Below, piece by piece: positions 17,579 through 25,572 of a stretch of DNA of 64,000 bases. The notes beneath the pieces were generated by a model. It did no database searches, was not told where the DNA came from, and saw nothing but the letters and a program-made list of their open reading frames with translations. A program made the position numbers and the translations under genes. Origin of the DNA: Streptomyces aculeolatus (GTDB taxonomy: Bacteria > Actinomycetota > Actinomycetes > Streptomycetales > Streptomycetaceae); assembly GCF_020400605.1 (NCBI RefSeq), contig NZ_JAINRD010000001.1:186001-250000 (forward strand). Reading direction: 5' to 3'. Every line of letters begins with the position of its first letter. The stretch's first letter is position 1.

Positions 17579-18763
17579 ATGCGCAGACGCAGCTTCGTAC
17601 GAGGGTTAACCGCCACGACCGCCGCCACCGGGCTCGGCCTCACCGCCGCCGGGCACGGCCACGCCACCGCTGCCGCCGGGGGCGGGAACCGGCCGGCCGG
17701 CAACGCCCGGCCCCGCGCCGCCGCCTGGCGCGAGGTTCCCGTACCCGCCGGTGAACCCGCCGTCCTGCTCAACGCCGTTGCCGCCGCGGGGCCCGATCTC
17801 GCCTGGGCCGTCGGCGAGGAGGCCCGCAGCGGCTCCACCTCCGGCCGGCCCCTGGCCCGTACCTGGGACGGCTCCGCCTGGCAGGCCACCGACGTGTCGC
17901 ACCTCGCGTTCGCCGGCAGCCTGCGCAACGTCGCCGCCGCCCCCGCCGGGGCCGCGGGTGCGGTCGCCGCCTGGGCCGTGGCGTACGACCGCGCCGGCGC
18001 CGGCCACCTCCTCGCCTGGGACGGCGCCACCTGGCGCGAGCACGACTTCCCCGGACGCGGCGAGTCCGGCACCGAGTTGTGGGCCGTCGCCGTCGCCCCC
18101 GACGGCACCGTACGGATCTCCGGCACCCGCGACGGCGGCTCCCGCGTGCTGCGCTCCGACGACGCCGCCGGCACCCGCTGGAGCTGGTCCCCGCCGCTGC
18201 CCACCGACGACGGCACCGCCCCCAGCCTGTGGAACGTCCACGTCGACGGCGCCGGCGCCACGTGGGTCTCCGGCGGTGTCGACGTCGCCCGGTACGACGA
18301 CCGCGCCTGGCACGTCCTGCCCCGGCTGGCCGGACTGCGCCTGTCCGTCACCGACCTGCTCCCCACCACCCCCGACGACATCTGGCTCACCGGCCACGAC
18401 TACGGCGCCGGCGGCCCGCCCGGCAAGCCGCCGGGCGTCGTCCTGCGCCACTACGACGGCACGGCGTGGAGCGACGTCGCCGCCCCCTTCACCGTCGGCT
18501 CCCTCGGCGCCATCGCGCCCGACGCCGCCGGCCGCCCCGCCCTCATCGCCGGATGGGACTTCTGGGACGGCGCCAGCGCCCACTACCTCCGCTGGGACGG
18601 CACCGCCTGGACCAGCGAGCGCGGCCCCGCCGCCGCGCAGGGCGTGACCCCCGTGATGTCCGCGCTGGCCCCCATACCGGGCACCGGCGGCTTCTGGTCG
18701 GCGGGCACCACGGCGCAGTCCCCGTTCCCGCCCGCCCAGGCGCGCATCGAGCGCTACGGCTGA
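17579..18763 (+). CDS. Tat-exported protein with repeat-like beta structure; TTA codon
   Basis: A 394-residue secreted protein. The N-terminus MRRRSFVRG is a twin-arginine signal followed by a hydrophobic stretch and AxA-like sites near 35. The mature part has repeated WxxxxPLARTWDG / LLAWDGATW / LRWDGTAW units, suggesting a beta-propeller-like fold. No catalytic motif is recognised. Leu10, inside the signal, is encoded by TTA (17606-17608), rare in these genomes and read by bldA tRNA, so translation may be developmentally controlled. The ATG at 17579 follows GGAGGAG. Function unknown. Confidence 0.82.
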   Translation: MRRRSFVRGLTATTAATGLGLTAAGHGHATAAAGGGNRPAGNARPRAAAWREVPVPAGEPAVLLNAVAAAGPDLAWAVGEEARSGSTSGRPLARTWDGSAWQATDVSHLAFAGSLRNVAAAPAGAAGAVAAWAVAYDRAGAGHLLAWDGATWREHDFPGRGESGTELWAVAVAPDGTVRISGTRDGGSRVLRSDDAAGTRWSWSPPLPTDDGTAPSLWNVHVDGAGATWVSGGVDVARYDDRAWHVLPRLAGLRLSVTDLLPTTPDDIWLTGHDYGAGGPPGKPPGVVLRHYDGTAWSDVAAPFTVGSLGAIAPDAAGRPALIAGWDFWDGASAHYLRWDGTAWTSERGPAAAQGVTPVMSALAPIPGTGGFWSAGTTAQSPFPPAQARIERYG

Positions 18764-18820
18764 CGGTCCCGCCCTCTACGCTGGACGCCGGCAGAACGGA
18801 CGGCGCCGGGAGGGTGGCTG

Positions 18821-19990
18821 GTGGGCAGCGGACGGATCCCCGTCGTCGTACTCGCGGGGTTTCTCGGCTCCGGCAAGACCACCCTCCTCAACCGGCTGCT
18901 GCGCAACGGCGACGGCACCCGGATCGGCGCCGTCGTCAACGACTTCGGCAGCATCGAGATCGACGCCATGGCCGTCGCGGGACAGGTCGACTCGATGGTC
19001 TCCCTCGGCAACGGCTGCCTGTGCTGCGCCGTCGACACCGCCGAGCTGGACGCCTACCTCGACCGGCTCGCCGGCACCGGCCGGATCGACGTCATCGTGG
19101 TCGAGGCCAGCGGCCTCGCCGAGCCGCAGGAACTCGTCCGCATGGTGCTCGCCAGCGAGAACGACCGCATCGTGTACGGAGGGCTGGTCGAGGTCGTGGA
19201 CGGCGCCGAGTTCGCCGCGACCCGCGAGCGGCACCCCGAGATCGACCGCCACCTCGCCGTCGCCGACCTCGTCGTGCTCAACAAGACCGACCGGATCGAC
19301 GACGCCGAACGCCGCCGCCTCCACGACGCCCTCGGCGAACTGGCCCCCGGTACGCCCGTGGTCGCCACCGCCTACGGACGGGTCGACCCCGGGCTGTTCT
19401 TCGACCCGGGACGCGACGACCGCCCGGCCGCCGCGGCGCCCCGCCACCGCCAGCTCTCCTTCGCCGACCTGGCCGCGGACGACGACGCCGACGCCGCCGG
19501 GACGGACGGCACCGGCCACGGCACCAGGCACGACGCAGGCCGCGCCGCCGCCAACGAAGCAGGCCACGGCGCCTGCTCCGGCAGCGGCTGCGGCCACGGT
19601 GCGCACCTCCACGCGGCGTACCAGAGCGTCGAGTTCGCCACCGGCGAGCCCGTCAGCCCCCGCCGCCTGCTGGACTTCCTCGACACCCGCCCCGCCGGCC
19701 TCTACCGCATCAAGGGCTTCGTCCACTTCGGCGTCCCCGGCCACCCGCAGAAGTACGGGCTGCACGCCGTCGGCCGCTTCCTGCGCTTCCGCCCCGCCCC
19801 CTGGGGCCGCGGCGAGGAGCGGGCCACGCGGCTGGTGCTGATCGGCTCCGGGATCGACGCCGACGCCGTACGCAAGGAACTCGACGCCTGCCGCGGCCAC
19901 GGCCCGCAGGACGGCGGCGAGGATGCGATGTGGGGAGTCCTGCGGTACGTGGACGGGGACGAGGGCGAGGACGAGGACCCCGGGGCGTAG
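18821..19990 (+). CDS. CobW/COG0523 family GTPase (putative metallochaperone)
   Basis: A 389-residue G3E-family GTPase. Walker A is GFLGSGKT (13-20), the metal-binding CXCC motif is GCLCC (65-69), then ASGLAEP near 101 and NKTD near 149. A His/Gly/Cys-rich insert occupies about 220-262 and can bind metal, and a CobW C-terminal domain (about 270-370) ends the protein. Such proteins deliver Zn, Co or Ni; a specific metal cannot be assigned, and no Zur box was seen upstream. GTG at 18821. It lies 58 nt downstream of the Tat protein gene. Confidence 0.92.
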   Translation: MGSGRIPVVVLAGFLGSGKTTLLNRLLRNGDGTRIGAVVNDFGSIEIDAMAVAGQVDSMVSLGNGCLCCAVDTAELDAYLDRLAGTGRIDVIVVEASGLAEPQELVRMVLASENDRIVYGGLVEVVDGAEFAATRERHPEIDRHLAVADLVVLNKTDRIDDAERRRLHDALGELAPGTPVVATAYGRVDPGLFFDPGRDDRPAAAAPRHRQLSFADLAADDDADAAGTDGTGHGTRHDAGRAAANEAGHGACSGSGCGHGAHLHAAYQSVEFATGEPVSPRRLLDFLDTRPAGLYRIKGFVHFGVPGHPQKYGLHAVGRFLRFRPAPWGRGEERATRLVLIGSGIDADAVRKELDACRGHGPQDGGEDAMWGVLRYVDGDEGEDEDPGA

Positions 19991-20094
19991 GAGGCTACCC
20001 GGGTTCAACTGCCCGTTGGGGGACAGAAAGTCTGCGGGCCCCGAGACGCTGCAAGCTGGCCCACGTCGCGCACCCGTACCGAGAGGGATCCCGC

Positions 20095-21270
20095 ATGAGC
20101 ACGCTGAGCCGCCGCGCCCTGGTCACCGGGGCCTCCGCCACCGGCCTCACCCTGGCGCTGTCCCGTACCGCCACAGCCGCAGAGCCCGCCGCCGACGCAC
20201 CCGCCGCTGCCGCAGCAGCCGCCGGCGCCGACGTCGCGTACGCCGCCTTCCGCCTCGTCCGTCTCCGCCCCGGCGACCCCGCCACGCCCGAGATGACGCT
20301 CCCCGACGGCTACGAGTTCGTGCCCGGCGACCGCTACCACGTCGCCAGCCGCGCCGAGTACTACTCCTTCGTCCGCGGCCCCGCCACCGCCGACGGCATC
20401 GAGGTCTCCGTCCGCTGGCCCGGCGTCACCGTGGCCGCCGTCGTCCACATGGACACCCGGCTGCGCATCAGACGCGACCGCGCCGACCGCCACCGCTTCG
20501 CCTTCACCCTCCCCGTCACCCAGCCCTCCGCCGACGCCAACCAGCCCACCCTGCAGATCTGGAGCCACCCCGACATATCCCCGGGCATGTACTACAAGCT
20601 CGACCACAACGACCCCGACCGCGTCGCCGGCCCCTGGGCGACCGTCCCGTGGCCGGCGAAGGAGGCCCGCTCCCAGCTCCACCAACTCGTCGCCGCCCAC
20701 CGCATCCTCGTCGCCTCCGGGCTGAAGACCACCGCGGCGGCCAAGGGCCACCGCTGGTTCGTCGCCGGCTTCGAGACGAACAACACCCTGCACGCCGACA
20801 ACCCACCTCACTGGCACATCTCGTACAACTCCGGCCCCGACTTCAACTCCCCCACCCACAACACCCACTTCTGGCTCGACGCCGACGCCAAGAACTTCTA
20901 CAACGGCATGGACGTCACCGGCCTCGGCCGCCTCCGCCACTACGTCGGCGACCCGGCCCACCTCTACGACTTCGCCGGCGACGCCAACGACGGCCGCGGC
21001 GAACTCGTCGCGACCATGACCATCCGCGAGGACGGCGGCATCGACATCGCCCCGCCCGAAGGCCCCGCGTACGCCCTGGCCGCAGGCCGCGACGGCACGC
21101 TCACCGAGGAGGTCACGGTCCTGCGCGACGGCCGCCCCTGGCTGCGCGTCGCGACCGAGGACCGCTACCGCGTCGGCGTCATGACCATCCGCACGAAGGG
21201 CCTGAGCAACCCTGCCGACAACGACTTCACGCTCCTGCGCTACGACCCGCTCACCGGCGTCCTCGCCTGA
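20095..21270 (+). CDS. Tat-exported hypothetical protein
   Basis: A 391-residue secreted protein of unknown function. The signal SRRALVTGASATGLTLALSR (5-24) has a twin arginine, and an Ala-rich cleavage region follows near 28-45. The mature part is rich in Trp, His and Asp, e.g. NPPHWHISYNSG and TGVLA at the end, with no recognised domain. ATG at 20095 has GAGAGG upstream. It lies 105 nt after CobW on the same strand, so its own promoter is possible. Confidence 0.82.
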   Translation: MSTLSRRALVTGASATGLTLALSRTATAAEPAADAPAAAAAAAGADVAYAAFRLVRLRPGDPATPEMTLPDGYEFVPGDRYHVASRAEYYSFVRGPATADGIEVSVRWPGVTVAAVVHMDTRLRIRRDRADRHRFAFTLPVTQPSADANQPTLQIWSHPDISPGMYYKLDHNDPDRVAGPWATVPWPAKEARSQLHQLVAAHRILVASGLKTTAAAKGHRWFVAGFETNNTLHADNPPHWHISYNSGPDFNSPTHNTHFWLDADAKNFYNGMDVTGLGRLRHYVGDPAHLYDFAGDANDGRGELVATMTIREDGGIDIAPPEGPAYALAAGRDGTLTEEVTVLRDGRPWLRVATEDRYRVGVMTIRTKGLSNPADNDFTLLRYDPLTGVLA

Positions 21271-21336
21271 GCAACCCCGCACCGCCGCCCCGCCCCGCAC
21301 CCAGCACCCCGACCCCCCACCCCCGGGTACGCGCAG

Positions 21337-21864
21337 TCAGATCCCCGGCCCGTACCCGGGGTCGGGCGGCCGCCGCGGCGACCACCACTCGGTGAGCCCC
21401 CACACCCCCAGTCCCAGCGCCGCCACGGCCGCCACCGCCACCACCCAGGGCCGCCCCACCCACCGCAGCCCCAGCGCCCAGACGCCCAGCGGCAGCAGCG
21501 CACCGCCGAGGACGACGAGCGGCAGGTCGACGTAGAGCACGCTCAGGTCGCGCGCGTGCCCCTCGAACCCGCCGCGCACGCTGACCGCGGCCTGCGGCGC
21601 CCACGCGAGCGGCGCGACGGCGGCCCCGGCCAGCGCGAGCGCACACCCGCCCAGCCCGACACCCGCACCCCCGCGCACACCCCGACGATCCACACGGGCG
21701 CCACCCGCACCCGCGTCCCCCGCACCCGCGCCGCTCGCATCCGCGCCACTCACGCCCGCACCACCCGCCCCTTCCGTTTCATCGCCGGACACACAGACGC
21801 GCCCGCCCCGCCGCCAAGTTCCCCCACCTCCGGCCCCGCAACCCCTGGCGACGCGCGTAGACAT
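21337..21864 (-). CDS. Small integral membrane protein, unknown function
   Basis: A 175-residue protein with a low-complexity Gly/Ala/Asp-rich N-terminal part (1-70) and three hydrophobic segments near residues 76-91, 110-130 and 139-158, followed by a Pro-rich C-terminus (RRPPDPGYGPG). No domain is recognised. The ATG at 21864 has an AGGATG sequence upstream. It is divergent from the M15-like gene and convergent with the Tat protein gene. Confidence 0.55.
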   Translation of the reverse strand: MSTRVARGCGAGGGGTWRRGGRVCVSGDETEGAGGAGVSGADASGAGAGDAGAGGARVDRRGVRGGAGVGLGGCALALAGAAVAPLAWAPQAAVSVRGGFEGHARDLSVLYVDLPLVVLGGALLPLGVWALGLRWVGRPWVVAVAAVAALGLGVWGLTEWWSPRRPPDPGYGPGI

Positions 21865-21937
21865 CGGGCATCATCCTGCGGTGTACCACCTGCTCAGCCG
21901 GACCCCCACAACTCCCCACCCCAGCAGGAGGTTCCAC

Positions 21938-22495
21938 ATGCGCGTACGTTCCGCACTCACCGCACTCGCCCTCGTCGCCGGCGCCTCGGTGAGCGTCGCC
22001 GCGGCCCCCGCCCAGGCCGCCGCTGTCCCGGCCGCTCCGGCGGCAGCGGCGCCCGCGGCAGCCGCCTCGCCGGCCGCACCCCTGGTCACGAAGATCAGCC
22101 ACTCCCAGGCCACGTCGATGTTCCGCTCCTCCGGCATCACCTGGTCCTCCTCCGGCGGCTGCTCCGACCGCAACAACTCCACCTGCACCTCCTTCGAGCA
22201 GCTCAACCTCGCCTCCGCCCAGGGCGCCCAGACCCTCAAGTCCGCGAGCGGCTGCGCCCTGAACATCACCGGCGGCACCGAGACCGGCCACGCCGGCGGC
22301 ACGTACAGCCACTGGAACGGCTACAAGCTCGACTTCTCCCTCAGCACCTGCGTCAACAACTACGTGACCGGCAACTTCGCCTACATCGGCCAGCGCGGCG
22401 ACGGCGCCGCGATGTACCAGTCCGGCTCCGGCAACATCTACGCCCGCGAGGGCAACCACTGGGACGTCACGTACTACAACTGCGGCGGCTGCTGA
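21938..22495 (+). CDS. Small secreted M15-like (D-Ala-D-Ala metallopeptidase-fold) protein
   Basis: A 185-residue protein with a Sec signal peptide (MRVRSALTALALVAGASVSV, cleavage after an AQA site near 28). The mature part carries a zinc-site pattern like M15/VanX-type peptidases: SHWNGYKLDF supplies His and Asp, and EGNHWDV supplies Glu/His. Three Cys pairs (CSDRNNSTC, C near 108, CGGC at the end) suggest disulfides in the extracytoplasmic space. It may cut cell-wall peptides, or be an inactive binder. The ATG at 21938 follows a perfect AGGAGG; the in-frame start at 21881 is rejected. Confidence 0.72.
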   Translation: MRVRSALTALALVAGASVSVAAAPAQAAAVPAAPAAAAPAAAASPAAPLVTKISHSQATSMFRSSGITWSSSGGCSDRNNSTCTSFEQLNLASAQGAQTLKSASGCALNITGGTETGHAGGTYSHWNGYKLDFSLSTCVNNYVTGNFAYIGQRGDGAAMYQSGSGNIYAREGNHWDVTYYNCGGC

Positions 22496-22513
22496 CCCCC
22501 CGGAGCGCCCCGC

Positions 22514-22557
22514 ACCGCGACCCTGCGGCCCCGCAACGCAGGCCGTAGGGTCGCGGT
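22514..22557 (+). terminator. 11-bp perfect inverted repeat directly before the LLM gene start
   Basis: ACCGCGACCCT (22514-22524) and AGGGTCGCGGT (22547-22557) are perfect arms with a GC-rich loop. It ends exactly at the ATG at 22558, so it can terminate the M15-like gene and shapes the next start, which has no ribosome-binding site. Confidence 0.6.
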
Positions 22558-23451
22558 ATGCGACTGAGCACCCTGATCCTGCCCGTCCGGCGGTGGCACT
22601 CCGGCGGCCGTGCGCAATGGCAGCGGGCGGAGGAGCTGGGCTTCTCCGCCGCGTACACCTACGACCACCTCTCCTGGCGCACGTTTCGCGACGGGCCCTG
22701 GTTCGGTGCCCTGCCGACCCTGACCGCCGCCGCCTGCGCGACCTCCCGGCTGCGCCTCGGCACGCTCGTGACCTCGCCGAACTTCCGCCATCCGGTCACG
22801 CTGGCCAAGGAGTTGATCTCGCTCGACGACGTGTCGGGCGGGCGGATGACCCTCGGGATCGGAGCCGGGGGCTCCGGGTTCGACGCGACGGCGCTGGGGC
22901 AGCAGCCGTGGGCGGGGCGGGAGCGGACGGAGCGGTTCGGGGAGTTCGTACCGCTGCTGGACACGCTGCTGACGCAGGACACCACGTCGTACGCGGGCAC
23001 TTACTACTCCGCGCACGAGGTGCGCAACATCCCCGGGTGCGTCCAGCGCCCCCGGCTGCCGTTCGCCGTCGCGGCGACCGGGCCGCGCGGGATGCGGCTG
23101 GCCGCCCGGTACGGGCAGGCGTGGGTGACCACCGGCGACCCGCAGACCTCCGCGACCGGCACCGCCGCCGACTCCCTCGCGGCCATCCGCGCCCAGGTCG
23201 CCCGGCTCGCCGAGGCCGGCGCCGCCGTGGGCCGGGACACCGCGGCCATGGAGAAGGTGCTGCTCGCCGGCTTCACCCCGGACCGGCCGCTGGAATCCCT
23301 CGACGCCTTCGTCGACTTCGCCGGCCGCCACGCCGCCCTCGGCTTCACCGAGATCGTGCTGCACTGGCCCATCCCGGACTCGGTCTTCGCCGCCGACGAG
23401 ACCGTCTTCGAGCGCATCGCGACCGAGGCGCCGGGGCAGTTGGCGGCCTGA
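22558..23451 (+). CDS. LLM class flavin-dependent oxidoreductase
   Basis: A 297-residue luciferase-like monooxygenase family protein. It has the typical start (MRLSTLILPVRRW), the AYTYDH segment near 33, LTLGIGAGG-like stretch near 97-105, and the C-terminal FVDFAGRHAALGFTE region. Such enzymes oxidise small organics with FMNH2 or F420; the substrate is unknown. The ATG at 22558 immediately follows a hairpin and has no Shine-Dalgarno sequence, suggesting leaderless or coupled translation. It converges with the serine hydrolase gene. Confidence 0.9.
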   Translation: MRLSTLILPVRRWHSGGRAQWQRAEELGFSAAYTYDHLSWRTFRDGPWFGALPTLTAAACATSRLRLGTLVTSPNFRHPVTLAKELISLDDVSGGRMTLGIGAGGSGFDATALGQQPWAGRERTERFGEFVPLLDTLLTQDTTSYAGTYYSAHEVRNIPGCVQRPRLPFAVAATGPRGMRLAARYGQAWVTTGDPQTSATGTAADSLAAIRAQVARLAEAGAAVGRDTAAMEKVLLAGFTPDRPLESLDAFVDFAGRHAALGFTEIVLHWPIPDSVFAADETVFERIATEAPGQLAA

Positions 23452-23455
23452 CCGG

Positions 23456-24436
23456 TCACGGGGCGCGCAGGGCGTCCACCGCGAGCCGGGCCGCGGTGCC
23501 GATCACCGCGTCGGCCGCCGGGAGCGTCACCGCCGTCGCGGCGGCGCGGGTGCAGACGGCGACCGCGTAGCGGCCCCCGTCCGGGTACTCCACGACGCCG
23601 ATCTCGTGCCGCAGCGTCGGCAGCGTGCCCGTCTTCCCGCTGACCCGTACGTCGTCGAAGGGGAAGCCGGACGCCAGCCGGTGCCCCCACGCCTGGGTGC
23701 CCAGCGTGCGGCGCAGGTCGGCGGCGTACGCGCCGGTGCACACCTCGTCGCGCCAGACGGCGGCGAGGAGCGCGGTGAGTTCGCGCGGGGTGGAGCGGTT
23801 GGTACGGGCCGGGTCGAGGGCGCGGAGGCGGGCGACGCGGGCGGGGTCGAGGAGTGCGGCGGCACCGGCGGCGCCGGCGTCCTCGGCGAGTGCGGCGTAG
23901 AGGTCGCGTACCTTCTGCACGGCGGTGGTGCGGGTCAGCCCCAGGGCGGTCATGGTGCGGTTGACGGCCTCGATGCCGACGGCGTCCCACAGCACGTCGG
24001 CGGCGGTGTTGTCGCTGACGGAGACCGCGAGGACGGCAAGGTCGCGCAGCGACAGGCGGGCGGCGTCGCGCATGGCGCCGAGTCCGGTGGGGCCGGGGGT
24101 GCGGCCGTCGGCGGGGATGTCGACGGCGGCGGTGAGGTCGACGCGGCCGTGCTCTGCCTCGCGGTAGAGGGCGGCCAGGAGGCACACCTTGTGCACGCTG
24201 GCCGTGCTGACCGGGGTGTCGGCGGCCACGGCGAGGCCGGCGCCGGTGTCGATGTCGCGCGCGTGGAGCTGGCCGGTGACGCCGGCTTCCGTGAACGCCC
24301 GGCGGATGCGGGACCTGGCGGTGCGGTGGGCGGGGGGCGTTGGCGCCGTCGTACGGGGGGCGGGGGGCGCGGTGGCGTCCGGGGGGCGCGCGGGCTCGGG
24401 GCGCTCCGGCGGCGGTGGCGGCTGGGGCGGGGTCAC
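23456..24436 (-). CDS. Beta-lactamase-fold serine hydrolase
   Basis: A 326-residue class A beta-lactamase/DD-peptidase-fold protein. Active-site motifs are Ser80-x-x-Lys83 (SVHK), Ser141-Asp-Asn143 (SDN) and Lys268-Thr-Gly (KTG). No class A ExxLN motif with the deacylating Glu is seen between SDN and KTG, so it may be a DD-peptidase or poor lactamase. The first 40 residues are Pro/Ala-rich and show no signal peptide, which is odd for a cell-wall enzyme. The GTG at 24436 overlaps the LysR stop by 4 nt, so it is co-translated with that regulator. Confidence 0.88.
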   Translation of the reverse strand: MTPPQPPPPPERPEPARPPDATAPPAPRTTAPTPPAHRTARSRIRRAFTEAGVTGQLHARDIDTGAGLAVAADTPVSTASVHKVCLLAALYREAEHGRVDLTAAVDIPADGRTPGPTGLGAMRDAARLSLRDLAVLAVSVSDNTAADVLWDAVGIEAVNRTMTALGLTRTTAVQKVRDLYAALAEDAGAAGAAALLDPARVARLRALDPARTNRSTPRELTALLAAVWRDEVCTGAYAADLRRTLGTQAWGHRLASGFPFDDVRVSGKTGTLPTLRHEIGVVEYPDGGRYAVAVCTRAAATAVTLPAADAVIGTAARLAVDALRAP

Positions 24437-25485
24437 AGCGGGAACTCCGATGCGGGGCGGGGGTGGACGGCCGCGGCGCGGGCGGGGCGCATGCCCGCGT
24501 GGTCGCGCATCGCCTCGTGGGCGGCCTCCGCGAAGCGGGCCACGGCCGGGTTGTGGCCGTCCGCCGGCCACGCCGCGGAGGTACGCCAGCCGATCGGATC
24601 GCCGGCCAGCGGGCGCCACACCGTACCGGGGCCGGCGGTGGTACGGGGCAGCAGGGCGACGGCGCCGCCGCCGGGTGCGGGTGCGGCGGGTGCCGGGGGT
24701 TCTTCGGACCCGGGTGGTGCTCCGGGTGCTTCCGCTGCTCCGGGTGTTCGAGGTGCGGCCGGTGCCGGCGGGGCCGTGGAGAGGACGAGCGCGCGGGTGA
24801 AGTCGGCGCCGGACGCCTCGTGGACGGCGGCCGGGGTGCAGCCGTGCCGGGCGCACGCGGTGAGCACCTCGTCGTACAGCGCCGGATCGTCGGCCCGCGG
24901 CGTGAGGACGAGCGCGCGCCCGCTCAGGTCGGCCGCCGTCAGCCGCTCGACCGCGGCGAGCGGGTCGGCCTCGGCGAGGAGCGCGCCGAGCGGCTGATGG
25001 AGTACGGGCCCGAAGGCGAGCCCGGGTGCGGGGCACGGATGCCGTACGACGCCCGCGTCGAGGGTGCCGGCGGCCAGCTCGCGGGCCTGCGCGGTGGTGG
25101 TCAGCTCGCGCAGCTCCAGCTCGCCGCCCGGGGAGCGCTCGCGGTAGCCGGTGATGAGCGCGGCGACGGCCGCCGGGCCCAGGTGCGGCGGGACGGCGGC
25201 GCGCAGCGTACCGGCGGCGCCGCTGCCGATCCGCGCCACCGCCGCGGCGAGCCGGTCCGCGGCTGCCAGCACGTGGTCGGCCTCCGCCAGGACCAGCCGG
25301 CCGGCGGGAGTGAGCGCCGTGCCCTGGCTGCCGCGGTCGAAGAGCCGCACGCCCAGCTCGCGTTCCAGCCGGCGGATGCGCTGGGACAGCGACGGCTGCG
25401 CGATGCGCAGCCGCTCGGCGGCGCGGCCGAAGTGGCGCTCCTCGGCGACCGCCCTGAAGTAGCGCAGATGCCGAAGGAGGTCCAT
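24433..25485 (-). CDS. LysR family transcriptional regulator
   Basis: A 350-residue LysR regulator. The helix-turn-helix is at about 5-60 (RHFGRAAERLRIAQPSLSQRIRRLE), followed by the LysR substrate-binding domain (about 90-310). An Ala/Pro-rich insert near 230-265 lengthens the protein above the usual 300. ATG at 25485 is preferred to the TTG at 25494. It is translationally coupled to the serine hydrolase and divergent from a penicillin-binding protein, so it likely regulates cell-wall stress genes. The palindrome GATAG-N8-CTATC in the intergenic region is the probable operator. Confidence 0.92.
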   Translation of the reverse strand: MDLLRHLRYFRAVAEERHFGRAAERLRIAQPSLSQRIRRLERELGVRLFDRGSQGTALTPAGRLVLAEADHVLAAADRLAAAVARIGSGAAGTLRAAVPPHLGPAAVAALITGYRERSPGGELELRELTTTAQARELAAGTLDAGVVRHPCPAPGLAFGPVLHQPLGALLAEADPLAAVERLTAADLSGRALVLTPRADDPALYDEVLTACARHGCTPAAVHEASGADFTRALVLSTAPPAPAAPRTPGAAEAPGAPPGSEEPPAPAAPAPGGGAVALLPRTTAGPGTVWRPLAGDPIGWRTSAAWPADGHNPAVARFAEAAHEAMRDHAGMRPARAAAVHPRPASEFPL

Positions 25486-25495
25486 GAACAGCAAG

Positions 25496-25513
25496 GATAG
25501 TCAATTCGCTATC
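25496..25513. promoter_or_regulatory. LysR-type operator candidate
   Basis: GATAG (25496-25500), eight bases, CTATC (25509-25513) form a perfect palindrome of the LysR-box kind (ATAG-N8-CTAT), placed 11 bases from the LysR ATG and 60 bases from the PBP ATG. Confidence 0.6.
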
Positions 25514-25572
25514 GGATCGATGAGGATATTGGTCTTGGACTGGGGCGGGCGGCGACTGATCTGCTGTCCGGC

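Noticed and set aside
23456..24436. A true class A beta-lactamase
   Set aside because: SxxK, SDN and KTG are present, but no ExxLN motif and no signal peptide were found, so only a serine hydrolase call is made.
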